From: Mycolicibacterium moriokaense
Lineage (GTDB): Bacteria; Actinomycetota; Actinomycetes; Mycobacteriales; Mycobacteriaceae
NCBI RefSeq assembly: GCF_003347205.1
Contig: NZ_QQBJ01000028.1
Location: forward strand, 20,998-84,997
Length of the DNA stretch: 64,000 nucleotides
Direction of reading: 5' to 3'
Shown: one piece after another, positions 36,129 to 46,974 of the stretch
Layout of the letters: each line of letters starts with the position of its first letter
Position numbering within the stretch: position 1 is the stretch's first letter
Notes under the pieces: model-generated
What the model saw: only the letters and a program-made list of their open reading frames with translations
Database searches by the model: none
What the model was told of the DNA's origin: nothing
Program-made: the position numbers and the translations under genes

Positions 36129-36160
36129 GACATTATGCAGGTATTTACCTGCATAATGTC
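36129..36160. promoter_or_regulatory. 32-bp palindromic operator over the ArsR-SRPBCC promoter
   Basis: Perfect 15-base arms (left arm GACATTATGCAGGTA) flank a TT spacer. On the minus strand it covers the interval from a TTGACA -35 (overlapping its right edge) to a CATAAT -10 six bases before GTG 36125, so occupancy would block the fused regulator's promoter. The same symmetry gives a CATAAT on the plus strand facing ligA. Confidence 0.75.
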
Positions 36161-36214
36161 AAACACGCAGGTGGTGAGCCAGGTCTGCGACGGTGGGGTG
36201 TCACCGCCCTCCGA

Positions 36215-38332
<2,118 letters not shown>

Positions 38333-38334
38333 GC

Positions 38335-39000
38335 TCAGCGCACGATCGTCGCGACGATGCCGGCCAGGTAGCCCAGCCGCGCCACCTCCGACGGCCGGAA
38401 CGCGGGACCGCCCGGCCGGCCCAGCACCACCGCGGTGTGCTGATCGCTCAGCGGCGCGGCGGCCAGCGTGGTGTCCATGTCCCGCCACACCTGGGGCACC
38501 CAGTCGGCGTCGCCGTCGAGTGCCTTCGCCGATTCCAGCGGTAGCCAGGGCACCTCGTTGGTGTGCGTCTCGGGAGCGCCGTGGCTGCCGACGATGCGAT
38601 GAATGCCCGACTCGGTCAGGCGCACGACGGTGCACCAGCCGACCCGCAACACCCTCGGTGCCTCATCGGCGAGCACCTGCAGCTTTGCGTGCTTGTCCGA
38701 CGCAGCCGCGATGTGGTCGACCAACTCCAGCTCCCGATGCGCTTCCAGCAGGCCCGTGTGCGGCCGGATGCTGTCCACCCGCACCCCTTTGAGGTTCTCG
38801 GCCGCGGTGATGAGCATGTCGGGCATCGCCCCCGGCGGCAGCTCGACGATCAGGTCGTCGATCGCATAACCCGACCCGCGCTCCACCACGTCAAGCGACA
38901 GGATGTCGGCGCCCACCGAGCCGAGCGCCACGGCCAGTGAGCCGAGGCTGCCCGGTCGGTCCTCCAGCTGGACCCGCAGCATGTACGAAGGCACGCGCAC
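38335..39000 (-). CDS. ACT-domain protein (Rv3013-like)
   Basis: A 221-aa cytoplasmic protein. Residues about 6-75 form an ACT domain (YMLRVQLEDRPGSLGSLAVALGSVGADILSLDVVE), the amino-acid-sensing fold. The C-terminal half (TVVRLTESGIHRIVGSHGAP, LAAAPLSDQHTAVVLGRPGGPAFRPSE) looks GAF-like. It may sense a small metabolite; no partner is obvious. The start is GTG 39000; an in-frame ATG at 38982 is possible. It is divergent from gatC. Confidence 0.75.
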   Translation of the reverse strand: MRVPSYMLRVQLEDRPGSLGSLAVALGSVGADILSLDVVERGSGYAIDDLIVELPPGAMPDMLITAAENLKGVRVDSIRPHTGLLEAHRELELVDHIAAASDKHAKLQVLADEAPRVLRVGWCTVVRLTESGIHRIVGSHGAPETHTNEVPWLPLESAKALDGDADWVPQVWRDMDTTLAAAPLSDQHTAVVLGRPGGPAFRPSEVARLGYLAGIVATIVR

Positions 39001-39049
39001 ACTGTTGCACAGGGGTACGGGGTCGGCATGCCGGCCTTTCGGCGATGAC

Positions 39050-39055
39050 TAGGCT
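39050..39055 (+). promoter_or_regulatory. -10 hexamer of gatC-gatA
   Basis: TAGGCT lies eight bases before GTG 39064, consistent with a leaderless or nearly leaderless gatCA message. Confidence 0.5.
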
Positions 39056-39063
39056 TTGATGCC

Positions 39064-39363
39064 GTGCCGCAGATCTCAAAAGACGAGGTGGCCCACCTCG
39101 CCCGCCTGGCCCGGCTGGCCCTGAGCGACGACGAGCTGGACAGCTTCGCCGGTCAGCTCGATGCCATCCTCGAGCATGTCGGCCAGATCCAGGCCGTCGA
39201 CGTCACAGATGTCGAGGCCACCGACAACCCCCTGAAGTCGGTCAACGTCACCCGTCCGGATGTCGTCGAGCCGGGGCTGTCGCAGCAGGAGGCGCTGGAC
39301 CAGGCGCCTGCGTCGGCCGAAGGGCGGTTCGCGGTGCCACGGATTCTGGGGGAGCCCGAGTGA
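39064..39363 (+). CDS. gatC: Asp/Glu-tRNA amidotransferase subunit C
   Basis: The 99-aa GatC subunit of the GatCAB amidotransferase, which stabilises GatA-GatB while Glu-tRNA(Gln) or Asp-tRNA(Asn) is converted to the amide form. Typical features are [25 protein letters not shown] and the C-terminal [19 protein letters not shown]. Its stop overlaps the gatA GTG in GTGA. Confidence 0.95.
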   Translation: MPQISKDEVAHLARLARLALSDDELDSFAGQLDAILEHVGQIQAVDVTDVEATDNPLKSVNVTRPDVVEPGLSQQEALDQAPASAEGRFAVPRILGEPE

Positions 39364-40847
39364 GCTCGAACGATTTGATCCGGCTCGACGGCGCGACCCT
39401 GGCGGCCAAGATCGCCGCCAAGGAGGTGTCGTCGGCGGAGCTGACCAAGGCGTGCCTGGACCGGATCGCCGAGACAGATGCTCGGTATCAGGCTTTCCTG
39501 CATGTGGCCGAGGAGGAGGCCCTGGCCGCGGCCACCCGCGTCGATGCCGCCGTCGCGGCGGGAGAACAGCTTCCGTCGCCGCTCGCGGGTGTGCCGCTGG
39601 CGCTCAAGGACGTGTTCACCACCACGGACATGCCGACGACGTGCGGGTCGAAGATCCTCGAGGGTTGGACGTCGCCGTACGACTCGACGGTCGCGGTGCG
39701 GCTGCGGGCCGCGGGGATTCCGATCCTTGGCAAGACGAACATGGATGAGTTCGCGATGGGGTCGTCCACCGAGAACTCGGCCTACGGCCCGACGCGCAAC
39801 CCGTGGGATGTCGATCGGGTGCCCGGAGGTTCTGGCGGCGGCAGCGCCGCGGCGCTGGCGGCGTTTCAGGCGCCGCTGGCCATCGGTTCGGACACCGGCG
39901 GGTCGATTCGGCAGCCCGCTGCGCTGACCGCAACCGTCGGCGTGAAACCGACCTACGGGACGGTGTCGCGTTACGGCCTGATCGCCTGTGCGTCGTCGCT
40001 GGATCAGGGCGGTCCCTGTGCGCGCACGGTGCTCGACACCGCGCTGCTGCATCAGGTGATCGCCGGGCACGACCCGAAGGATTCGACATCGATCGACGCC
40101 GATGTGCCCGACGTCGTCGCCGCCGCAAGGGCGGGTGCAGGCGGTGACCTGCGCGGCGTGAAAGTCGGGGTGGTCCGTCAGCTGCGCGGCGACGGCTACC
40201 AGCAGGGTGTGCTGACCTCGTTCAACGCGGCGGTGGACAAGCTCACCGAGCTGGGTGCCGAGGTGTCCGAAGTCGACTGCCCGCACTTCGACTTCTCGCT
40301 GCCCGCCTACTACCTGATCCTGCCGTCGGAGGTGTCGTCCAACCTGGCCCGCTTCGACGGCATGCGCTACGGCTTGCGGGTCGGCGATGACGGGACGCAC
40401 AGTGCCGAAGAGGTGATGGCGCTGACGCGCGCGGCCGGTTTCGGCCCAGAAGTCAAGCGCCGCATCATGATCGGAACCTACGCGCTGTCGGCCGGCTACT
40501 ACGACGCGTACTACAACCAGGCGCAGAAGGTGCGCACGCTGATCGCCCGCGACCTCGACGAGGCCTACCAGAAGGTGGACGTCCTGGTGTCACCCGCGAC
40601 GCCGACCACCGCCTTCCCGCTCGGCGAGAAGGTCGACGATCCGTTGGCGATGTACCTGTTCGACCTCTGCACGCTGCCGCTGAACCTGGCCGGCCACTGC
40701 GGAATGTCGGTCCCGTCGGGCCTGTCCTCCGACGACAACCTGCCGGTAGGACTGCAGATCATGGCCCCCGCGCTCGCCGACGACAGGCTCTATCGCGTCG
40801 GCGCCGCCTATGAGGCAGCCAGGGGGCCGCTGCCGTCGGCCGTGTGA
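39360..40847 (+). CDS. gatA: Asp/Glu-tRNA amidotransferase subunit A
   Basis: The 495-aa amidase subunit that frees ammonia from glutamine. The Ser-cisSer-Lys triad is visible: Lys in LALKDVFTT, Ser in [15 protein letters not shown], and the nucleophile Ser in [14 protein letters not shown]. The C-terminal [12 protein letters not shown] and GLPVGLQIM-like segment ([11 protein letters not shown]) complete the amidase signature. It is translationally coupled to gatC; gatB lies beyond pfkA, as in other mycobacteria. Confidence 0.96.
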   Translation: MSSNDLIRLDGATLAAKIAAKEVSSAELTKACLDRIAETDARYQAFLHVAEEEALAAATRVDAAVAAGEQLPSPLAGVPLALKDVFTTTDMPTTCGSKILEGWTSPYDSTVAVRLRAAGIPILGKTNMDEFAMGSSTENSAYGPTRNPWDVDRVPGGSGGGSAAALAAFQAPLAIGSDTGGSIRQPAALTATVGVKPTYGTVSRYGLIACASSLDQGGPCARTVLDTALLHQVIAGHDPKDSTSIDADVPDVVAAARAGAGGDLRGVKVGVVRQLRGDGYQQGVLTSFNAAVDKLTELGAEVSEVDCPHFDFSLPAYYLILPSEVSSNLARFDGMRYGLRVGDDGTHSAEEVMALTRAAGFGPEVKRRIMIGTYALSAGYYDAYYNQAQKVRTLIARDLDEAYQKVDVLVSPATPTTAFPLGEKVDDPLAMYLFDLCTLPLNLAGHCGMSVPSGLSSDDNLPVGLQIMAPALADDRLYRVGAAYEAARGPLPSAV

Positions 40848-40877
40848 AGCCGGCGACTACCGGGCAAGATAGACGCC

Positions 40878-41909
40878 ATGCGTATCGGAGTCCTGACCGG
40901 AGGCGGCGACTGTCCTGGGCTGAATGCGGTGATCCGGGCGGTGGTCCGGACCTGCGACGTCCGCTACGGCTCGTCGGTGGTGGGGTTTCTGGACGGGTGG
41001 CGCGGCCTGCTCGAAGACCGCCGCATCCAGCTTCGCAACGACGACCGCAATGACCGCCTGCTCGCCAAGGGCGGCACGATGCTCGGCACGGCGCGGGTGC
41101 ATCCCGACAAGCTGAAGGCCGGCCTCGACCAGATCAAGCAGACGCTGGACGACAACGGGATCGACGTGTTGATCCCGATCGGCGGGGAAGGCACGCTGAC
41201 CGCCGCGCACTGGCTGTCCGACGAGAACGTCCCCGTCGTCGGGGTGCCCAAGACGATCGACAACGACATCGACTGCACCGATGTCACGTTCGGCCACGAC
41301 ACCGCCCTCGGTGTCGCGAGCGAAGCGATCGACCGGCTGCACAGCACCGCCGAGTCGCATCAGCGGGTGATGCTCGTCGAGGTGATGGGTCGCCACGCCG
41401 GCTGGATCGCGCTGAACGCCGGGCTGGCGTCGGGCGCACACATGACGTTGATCCCCGAGCAGCCGTTCGACGTCGAGGAGGTCTGCCGGCTGATCAAGCA
41501 GCGCTTCGTGCGCGGAGACGCGCACTTCATCTGCGTGGTCGCCGAGGGAGCCAAACCCGCGGAGGGCTCGATGAAGCTGCGTCAGGGCGGCATCGACGAG
41601 TTCGGCCACGAGAAGTTCACCGGCGTCGCGCAGCAGCTGGCTTACGAGGTCGAGAAGCGGATCAACAAAGAGGTGCGGGTGACCGTCCTCGGGCATGTGC
41701 AGCGCGGCGGCACGCCCACTCCGTACGACCGTGTGCTCGCGACCCGGTTCGGCGTCAACGCCGCCGACGCCGCCCATGCGGGGGAGTACGGGATGATGGT
41801 GTCGCTGCGCGGCCAGGAGATCGGCCGCGTGCCCTTGGCCGACGCCGTGCGCCAGCTGAAGCTGGTGCCGCAGAGCCGCTACGACGACGCTGCCGAGTTC
41901 TTCGGCTGA
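40878..41909 (+). CDS. pfkA: 6-phosphofructokinase
   Basis: A 343-aa phosphofructokinase for the committed step of glycolysis. The N-terminus is [19 protein letters not shown]. The nucleotide loop reads [12 protein letters not shown], with Gly where pyrophosphate-dependent enzymes have Asp. The substrate loop is [14 protein letters not shown], carrying Lys after Pro. Gly plus Lys is the combination reported for ATP-dependent actinobacterial enzymes. Other motifs are [12 protein letters not shown] and [15 protein letters not shown]. It is syntenic with Rv3010c. Confidence 0.95.
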   Translation: MRIGVLTGGGDCPGLNAVIRAVVRTCDVRYGSSVVGFLDGWRGLLEDRRIQLRNDDRNDRLLAKGGTMLGTARVHPDKLKAGLDQIKQTLDDNGIDVLIPIGGEGTLTAAHWLSDENVPVVGVPKTIDNDIDCTDVTFGHDTALGVASEAIDRLHSTAESHQRVMLVEVMGRHAGWIALNAGLASGAHMTLIPEQPFDVEEVCRLIKQRFVRGDAHFICVVAEGAKPAEGSMKLRQGGIDEFGHEKFTGVAQQLAYEVEKRINKEVRVTVLGHVQRGGTPTPYDRVLATRFGVNAADAAHAGEYGMMVSLRGQEIGRVPLADAVRQLKLVPQSRYDDAAEFFG

Positions 41910-41917
41910 GTCCCCGG

Positions 41918-41979
41918 CGCGAGAAGACGCAAAATCGCACTTTTCGGCGCGATTGCGTGCGAGTTTGCGTCTGCTCGCG
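41918..41979. repeat. Long intergenic hairpin (GCGAG-N4-CGCAAAAT family) between pfkA and gatB
   Basis: CGCGAG(AA)GACGCAAA and TCGCAC pair with GTGCGA, TTTGCGTC and (TG)CTCGCG, giving a 6+8+6-bp stem interrupted by two mismatch sites around a 16-base loop. There is no terminal T-run. It starts nine bases after the pfkA stop, so it may stop pfkA transcripts or shield their 3' ends. The left arm shares GCGAG-N4-CGCAAAAT with 9861-9921. Confidence 0.6.
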
Positions 41980-41995
41980 GGAAAACGTAACCCAC

Positions 41996-42001
41996 TAGGA
42001 T
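41996..42001 (+). promoter_or_regulatory. -10 hexamer of gatB (leaderless)
   Basis: TAGGAT lies seven bases before the gatB ATG with no ribosome site between, suggesting a leaderless gatB message separate from pfkA. Confidence 0.6.
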
Positions 42002-42008
42002 CGCCTGT

Positions 42009-43514
42009 ATGACCGCTGCATCCACCGCTGACCTGGTCGATTACGACGACGTCGTGGCACATTACGACCCGGTGCTGGGCCTCGAGGTGCATGTCGAGCT
42101 GTCCACCGCGACCAAGATGTTCTGCGGCTGCGCCAACCAGTTCGGGGCCGAGCCCAACACGCAGGTGTGCCCGACCTGCCTCGGGCTGCCCGGCTCGTTG
42201 CCGGTGCTCAACCAGGTCGCCGTCGAGTCGGCGATGCGCATCGGGCTGGCGCTCAACTGCGAAATCGTGTCGTGGTGCCGGTTCGCCCGGAAGAACTACT
42301 TCTACCCGGACATGCCGAAGAACTACCAGATCTCGCAGTACGACGAGCCCATCGCCATCAACGGCTACCTCGACGTGCCCCTCGAAGACGGCACGACGTG
42401 GCGGGTCGAGATCGAGCGCGCGCACATGGAGGAGGACACCGGCAAGCTGACCCACCTGGGCAGTGATACCGGCCGCATCGAGGGTGCGACGACGTCGCTC
42501 ATCGACTACAACCGCGCGGGTGTGCCGCTGATCGAGATCGTCACCAAGCCGATCGAGGGCACCGGTGAACGCGCACCCGAGATCGCGCGCGCCTATGTGA
42601 CGGCGCTTCGGGACCTGCTGCGCGCATTGGAGGTCTCCGACGTTCGGATGGACCAGGGTTCGATGCGGTGCGACTCGAACGTCTCCCTCAAGCCGACCGG
42701 GGCGACGGAGTTCGGCACCCGCACCGAAACCAAGAACGTCAACTCGCTCAAGAGCGTCGAGGTCGCGGTCCGCTACGAGATGCGCAGGCAGGCAGCCGTT
42801 CTGGACTCCGGTGGCCGAGTTCACCAAGAAACTAGGCACTTTCACGAAGACGGCTACACCTCGCCTGGCCGCAGCAAGGAAACGGCAGAGGACTACCGCT
42901 ACTTCCCCGAGCCCGATCTGGAGCCGATCGCACCCGATGCGGAACTGGTCGAGAAGCTGCGCGAGGGCATCCCGGAGTACCCGTGGTTGGCGCGCAAGCG
43001 GATTCAGCAGGACTGGGGCATCTCCGACGAGGTGATGCGCGACCTGATCAACGCCGGTGCCGTCGAACTGGTGGCCGCGACCGTCGAGAAGGGCGCCTCC
43101 AGCGAGCAGGCCCGCGCCTGGTGGGGCAACTTCCTGGTGCAGAAGGCCAACGAGGCGGGCGTCGAACTCGACGGCCTCGACATCACACCCGCCCAGGTCG
43201 CCGCCGTTGTCGCGCTGATCGACGACGGCAAGCTGTCCAACAAGCTGGCCAGGCAGGTCGTCGAGGGTGTGCTGGCGGGCGAGGGCGAGCCCGATGAGGT
43301 GATGAAGGCGCGCGGGTTGGAACTGGTTCGCGATGACTCGCTGATCCAGGCGGCGGTCGACGAGGCGTTGGCCGCCAACCCCGATGTGGCAGAGAAGATC
43401 CGCGGCGGCAAGGTGCAGGCCGCGGGCGCGATCGTGGGCGCTGTGATGAAGGCGACCAAGGGTCAGGCCGACGCCGCCCGTGTGCGCGAGCTGGTGCTGG
43501 CGGCCTGCAGCTAG
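42009..43514 (+). CDS. gatB: Asp/Glu-tRNA amidotransferase subunit B
   Basis: The 501-aa subunit that activates and amidates the tRNA-bound Glu/Asp. The N-terminal cradle domain has [18 protein letters not shown] and the zinc cysteines FCGC...VCPTC. Further motifs are [48 protein letters not shown] and [16 protein letters not shown]. The C-terminal YqeY-like tail ([21 protein letters not shown]) binds tRNA. The stop TAG abuts the ATG of the NTF2-like gene directly. Confidence 0.96.
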   Translation: MTAASTADLVDYDDVVAHYDPVLGLEVHVELSTATKMFCGCANQFGAEPNTQVCPTCLGLPGSLPVLNQVAVESAMRIGLALNCEIVSWCRFARKNYFYPDMPKNYQISQYDEPIAINGYLDVPLEDGTTWRVEIERAHMEEDTGKLTHLGSDTGRIEGATTSLIDYNRAGVPLIEIVTKPIEGTGERAPEIARAYVTALRDLLRALEVSDVRMDQGSMRCDSNVSLKPTGATEFGTRTETKNVNSLKSVEVAVRYEMRRQAAVLDSGGRVHQETRHFHEDGYTSPGRSKETAEDYRYFPEPDLEPIAPDAELVEKLREGIPEYPWLARKRIQQDWGISDEVMRDLINAGAVELVAATVEKGASSEQARAWWGNFLVQKANEAGVELDGLDITPAQVAAVVALIDDGKLSNKLARQVVEGVLAGEGEPDEVMKARGLELVRDDSLIQAAVDEALAANPDVAEKIRGGKVQAAGAIVGAVMKATKGQADAARVRELVLAACS

Positions 43515-44312
43515 ATGGGAGTGGTCGACGCCGAGTTGCTGGCGGCGGTGGAACGCTCGCCCGCGACGACCGACGTCCATGATCGCTCGGGATGGGTGGG
43601 GCTGTTCACCGACGACGCTCAGGTGGAAGACCCGTACGGTTCGCGTCCCCACCGCGGGCGCGACGAGATCGCCCGCTTCTACGACACGTTCATCGCCCCG
43701 CGCCAGATCATCTTCCACCGCGACGTCGATCTGGTGGTCGGCGCTGCGGTGGTCCGCGACCTGATGCTGGAAATCGTCATGGCGCCCGACGTGGCGCTGG
43801 ACGTGCCCATGCATCTGCGCTACGACCTACGGGAGAGCAACGGGGACTGGCTGATCGAGCGATTGCGCGCGCATTGGGAGCTGCCGACCATGGCGGTTCA
43901 GATGTTGCGCCACGGCGGCAGCTCGGTGTCCCCTTCGATTCGGTTGGTCCGTGAGCTGCTGCGCAATCAAGGGCTCGGCGGCAGCGTGGGATACCTGGCG
44001 GGCTTGCGGCGGCCGGGTAGTCGCGCGAAGCGTTCCGTCGCAAAGTTTCTCGACGCGGCCACCGGCGGCGACGAGATGACCGCGCGGCGCGCGTTGGGTC
44101 GCGGAGCCGAGGTCACGCTCGGCGAGGAAACACCGACCGGCGCCGGTGACCTCATCGAACGCCTGCGCGGCGGCCGGTGGACCAAACTGATCGCGGCAGG
44201 CGACACGGTCGGCGCCTCGGTGAACACCCCGTCGGGCCGCGGCGTGGTGTTCTGCGAACTGCCGACCGCGGCGAACGGAATCGCCCGCGTGCGCTACTTC
44301 TCCGCCGCGTAG
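43515..44312 (+). CDS. NTF2/SnoaL-like protein, possibly two domains
   Basis: A 265-aa protein with no clear enzymatic assignment. The N-terminal half (about 15-125) looks SnoaL/NTF2-like (DRSGWVGLFTDDAQVEDPYGSRPHRGRDEIARFYDTFI, then ESNGDWLIERLRAHWELP). After a basic linker (RRPGSRAKR), a second, shorter NTF2-like segment may follow (about 170-265: FLDAATGGDEMTARRALGRGAEVTL, ending RVRYFSAA). It starts immediately after the gatB stop (TAGATG), so translation is probably coupled. Ligand or activity is unknown. Confidence 0.65.
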   Translation: MGVVDAELLAAVERSPATTDVHDRSGWVGLFTDDAQVEDPYGSRPHRGRDEIARFYDTFIAPRQIIFHRDVDLVVGAAVVRDLMLEIVMAPDVALDVPMHLRYDLRESNGDWLIERLRAHWELPTMAVQMLRHGGSSVSPSIRLVRELLRNQGLGGSVGYLAGLRRPGSRAKRSVAKFLDAATGGDEMTARRALGRGAEVTLGEETPTGAGDLIERLRGGRWTKLIAAGDTVGASVNTPSGRGVVFCELPTAANGIARVRYFSAA

Positions 44313-44325
44313 CCGCGAAAGCGGC
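44312..44325 (+). terminator. GNRA-capped hairpin after the NTF2-like gene
   Basis: GCCGC and GCGGC flank a GAAA loop at the end of the gatB/NTF2-like unit. There is no T-run, so a termination role is uncertain. Confidence 0.3.
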
Positions 44326-44356
44326 CAAGCCGCTCGCACCCGGTCGCCGGTGCCGC

Positions 44357-45478
44357 TTAGGTGTTGTCGGCGTTGCTGCGCGGGAAGCCGCCGCCGGACG
44401 GGAACACCGGGAAGACGACGTCGTCGAGCTTCTCGGGATCACCGGCGGTCTTGTTCACGGTTGCGCCCCAGACGTTTCCGTCGGGCGAGGTCTGCAGGGC
44501 CCAGGCATGCCCGTGCACGTCCTGGCGAACCACTTCCGGCTCGCCGGTGACCGCGCCCGTGTCGGGGGCCAACCGCACGGCCACCGTCTGCTTGGTGTTG
44601 ATCAGGTTCACCAGCACCGTGCCGTCCAGCGCGGCACAGCCGGCGACGCCGGGCTTGTCGGGCCAGGTCCACACCGTGGAGACCTTCGAGTCTTTGGTGA
44701 TGCGCTGCAGACGATCGGCACTCGGAGTGCGGTCGTCGATGTAGAGCGAGCCGTCCGACGGGTCGACGCACATGCCGCCACCGGACCCCATGCCGCTCAA
44801 CGCGGTGGTCAGCGGCGCCTGGTCGACCGTCGTGGGCTGCTCGATTCGCAGCACCTTGCCCGCGGGCGACGCCGGGTCGGCGGCCAGGGCGGGGTCACCC
44901 GCATCTCCGGTGAGCACGACCAGCGTGGTCGGACTGGTGAAGGTCAGGGCGCCCATGTTTCCGGTCGCGCCCTTCGGGATGCCGGTGAAGATGGGCTTGG
45001 GGACGTCGTCGTCGGCGATCCGGACGACCCGGTTGTCGGTCGGGGTGCTGATGTAGGCGTACATCAGCCGGTCCTGCGAGTACGTCGGCGACAAGACGAT
45101 GTCCATCAACCCGCCGTCACCGCTGCCATCCACCGGGATCACGGTCTTGATCTTGGGTTCGGCGCGCACGGACACCTCTTTGACGGCACCGGTGACGCGT
45201 TCGGCGACCAGCGCCGACTGGCTGTCGGGCAGCATGATCAGCCCGCTGGTGCTCTCCAGGCAGCCCTGCATCACCCCAGGTGCCGGGCACTCCTTGGGGA
45301 ACGGCTTGGGCGGCAGCGGCGGGGGCGGCGGGGGAGACGAGCTGGGGCCCATCCGCAGCTCGGGCTCGGTGGTGAAGGGCTGCGACTGGGCACTGTCGAA
45401 TCGCGCGCATCCCGACAGCGCGAGCAACGCGGCGCACGACAGTGCGGCGGCGCCTCGCAACGGCCTGCGCAGTCTCAT
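44357..45478 (-). CDS. lppZ: Lipoprotein LppZ, six-bladed beta-propeller type
   Basis: A 373-aa secreted lipoprotein. The signal peptide LRRPLRGAAALSCAALLALSGC ends in the lipobox LSGC. A proline-rich linker follows (SSSPPPPPPLPPKPFP). The body has repeated strands typical of a PQQ-glucose/sorbosone dehydrogenase-like beta-propeller (GGLMDIVLSPTYSQDRLMYAYIS, GGGMCVDPSDGSLYIDDRT, GHAWALQTSPDGNVWGA). ATG 45478 was chosen because a TAACCT hexamer lies seven bases upstream; ATG 45499 is an alternative. The length equals that recalled for M. tuberculosis LppZ (Rv3006). A sugar-dehydrogenase activity is not established. Confidence 0.88.
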   Translation of the reverse strand: MRLRRPLRGAAALSCAALLALSGCARFDSAQSQPFTTEPELRMGPSSSPPPPPPLPPKPFPKECPAPGVMQGCLESTSGLIMLPDSQSALVAERVTGAVKEVSVRAEPKIKTVIPVDGSGDGGLMDIVLSPTYSQDRLMYAYISTPTDNRVVRIADDDVPKPIFTGIPKGATGNMGALTFTSPTTLVVLTGDAGDPALAADPASPAGKVLRIEQPTTVDQAPLTTALSGMGSGGGMCVDPSDGSLYIDDRTPSADRLQRITKDSKVSTVWTWPDKPGVAGCAALDGTVLVNLINTKQTVAVRLAPDTGAVTGEPEVVRQDVHGHAWALQTSPDGNVWGATVNKTAGDPEKLDDVVFPVFPSGGGFPRSNADNT

Positions 45479-45485
45479 GCCCGCC

Positions 45486-45491
45486 AGGTTA
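45486..45491 (-). promoter_or_regulatory. -10 hexamer of lppZ (leaderless)
   Basis: TAACCT on the minus strand, seven bases before ATG 45478, supports that start over the upstream ATG at 45499. Confidence 0.5.
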
Positions 45492-45603
45492 CGGATCATT
45501 GCGCGGTGTGCGCCACGCCGACGCCCCTGCGCAGGCGAAAGATCCTCGCGAACACGATGCGCAAAGCGCCGCGCCAATGCTCGGTTCACCGATCATGTGC
45601 ACT

Positions 45604-45609
45604 TACCCT
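45604..45609 (+). promoter_or_regulatory. -10 hexamer of the DoxX-family gene (leaderless)
   Basis: TACCCT lies six bases before GTG 45616, with no ribosome site, matching the leaderless pattern seen elsewhere in the window. Confidence 0.5.
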
Positions 45610-45615
45610 GGGCAG

Positions 45616-46419
45616 GTGACCAGTAATCCCCAGTGGCAGCGGCCCGACGACCTGGGCCGGCCCGCGTCGGCAAGCCTGGTCGATCCCGAGGATGATCTGC
45701 CATCGTCGAGCTACGCCGGTGATTTCGAGACCACCTCCATACCCAACTACAAATCCGGGCCGCAACCCGGTTTCGGCCTGATCAACGACCCCGAACCGCT
45801 GCCGTACGTGCATCAGGGAGACGGCCAGCCGATGGGCGGCTACGCGCAACCGGCCGACGTCATGCCCGCCTACGACGACCGTCGTCTCGACGACCGACGC
45901 GGCACCCAGGATCTGGGTTTGATGCTGCTGCGCTGGGCGGTCGGCGCCCTGCTCGTCGGCCACGGTCTGCAGAAGGCATTCGGCTGGTGGGGCGGGCCGG
46001 GCCTGAACGGCTTCCAGGACTCGCTGACCGCGATGGGCTTCAAGTACGCCGACATGCTGACCTACATCGCGACCGGGGCGCAGATCCTCGCGGGTGTGTG
46101 CCTGATCCTGGGCCTTTTCACCCCGCTGGCGGCGGCGGGTGCGCTGGCATACCTGGTCAACGGCGTGCTTGCGGAGGCCACCGCGGCACACGAGCAGGCC
46201 CGGCTCGCGGACTTCCTGACCGACGGGCACGAATACAAGATCGTCCTCGTCGTCGCGGTCATCACGATCATCCTGGCCGGACCCGGCCGCTACGGGCTGG
46301 ACGCCGGGCGGGGTTGGGCCCGCAGGCCGTTCATCGGCTCGTTTGCGGCGTTGCTGCTCGGCATTGGCGGCGGCATCGCGCTGTGGGTGTTCCTGAACGG
46401 AGCCAACCCGCTGGGTTGA
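45616..46419 (+). CDS. DoxX-family membrane protein (Rv3005c-like)
   Basis: A 267-aa protein. A hydrophilic, disordered N-terminal region (about 1-95) precedes a DoxX domain with four membrane helices: LMLLRWAVGALLVGHGLQKAFGWWGGPGL, YIATGAQILAGVCLILGLFTPLAAAGALAYLVNGVL, a third near the KIVLVVAVITIILAGPGRYGLD segment, and FIGSFAALLLGIGGGIALWVFL. In M. tuberculosis the syntenic protein (Rv3005c) belongs to a membrane oxidoreductase complex that counters thiol and oxidative stress; that role is inferred here. Confidence 0.85.
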   Translation: MTSNPQWQRPDDLGRPASASLVDPEDDLPSSSYAGDFETTSIPNYKSGPQPGFGLINDPEPLPYVHQGDGQPMGGYAQPADVMPAYDDRRLDDRRGTQDLGLMLLRWAVGALLVGHGLQKAFGWWGGPGLNGFQDSLTAMGFKYADMLTYIATGAQILAGVCLILGLFTPLAAAGALAYLVNGVLAEATAAHEQARLADFLTDGHEYKIVLVVAVITIILAGPGRYGLDAGRGWARRPFIGSFAALLLGIGGGIALWVFLNGANPLG

Positions 46420-46430
46420 GTCGTGACGCC

Positions 46431-46835
46431 TCAGCCGTAGGGGTTGGGCACCCGACCGGCGCTGGCCTCGGTCAGCTGCGGCAATGTCGCGAACGTCACG
46501 GCGGGCAGCACCAGCGCGCCGCCGTCCTTGAGTTGCGCCCTGGCCCACGAGCCTTTGTCGAAGCGAAGCCCGTCGATGTCCTCCCAGCGCACGGTCGTGC
46601 TGCCGAGCAGCCGGCGTGACGTCACGGTGTCGCGATCGGCCACGGTGCGGAACCGGACGATGCAGGCGGACAGCACAAAGGGAATCACCAGCAAGGGCAG
46701 CGTCCACGTGGCGCTCAGCACGACCGCCAGCATGCCCAGCGCCAGAAAACCGGCCGCGAAGTGCGCCATCGGGGAGATCCGGATCACGACGGGCTTCTGC
46801 GGTGGAGTCGGCGATTGGGAGGTCACGCCTGCCAT
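46431..46835 (-). CDS. cfp6: Cfp6-like membrane protein with PH-like domain (Rv3004-like)
   Basis: A 134-aa small membrane protein. A short N-terminus (MAGVTSQSPTPPQKPVVIRISP) leads to two closely spaced hydrophobic segments (AAGFLALGMLAVVLSATWTLPLLVIPFVLSA), then a PH-like (bPH_6-type) domain: DRDTVTSRRLLGSTTVRWEDIDGLRFDKGSWARAQLKDG, ending TEASAGRVPNPYG. M. tuberculosis Cfp6 as I recall it begins at the internal MAHF, which would make this start about 22 residues longer. It is divergent from the ilvB leader. Confidence 0.75.
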   Translation of the reverse strand: MAGVTSQSPTPPQKPVVIRISPMAHFAAGFLALGMLAVVLSATWTLPLLVIPFVLSACIVRFRTVADRDTVTSRRLLGSTTVRWEDIDGLRFDKGSWARAQLKDGGALVLPAVTFATLPQLTEASAGRVPNPYG

Positions 46836-46864
46836 CGTCCCACCCGGCGCCGCCGGCAAGGAAT

Positions 46865-46894
46865 TTGACGGTTGACCAGTGCGGAGACTACGGT
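46865..46894 (+). promoter_or_regulatory. ilvBNC promoter
   Basis: TTGACG (46865-46870) and TACGGT (46889-46894) are 18 bases apart. The start codon of the leader ORF (GTG 46903) lies eight bases after the -10, so the message would begin at or next to the leader peptide. Confidence 0.6.
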
Positions 46895-46902
46895 CATCTG
46901 TT

Positions 46903-46974
46903 GTGCAGAACCTTGGCTTGCTCGTAGTAATTGGGTTGCGCGTTGATACCGCGCTAGCCCTGACTGGGGCATAG
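46903..46974 (+). CDS. ilvB leader peptide (attenuation ORF)
   Basis: A 23-residue ORF starting at GTG 46903 and ending with TAG at 46972-46974. Ten residues are Leu, Val or Ile, including the consecutive run Leu6-Leu7-Val8-Val9-Ile10 and Leu12, Val14, Leu18 and Leu20. This is the composition expected for a ribosome-stalling sensor of branched-chain aminoacyl-tRNA. Its second half lies in the 5' arm of a long stem that competes with a terminator, so translation position should set ilvBNC readthrough. There is no Shine-Dalgarno, consistent with leaderless translation. Confidence 0.8.
   Translation: MQNLGLLVVIGLRVDTALALTGA

Noticed and set aside
40857-43814. A 985-codon open frame on the minus strand across pfkA and gatB
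   Set aside because: It lies antisense to two well-conserved genes and shows no recognisable domain; long antisense frames are expected in GC-rich DNA.
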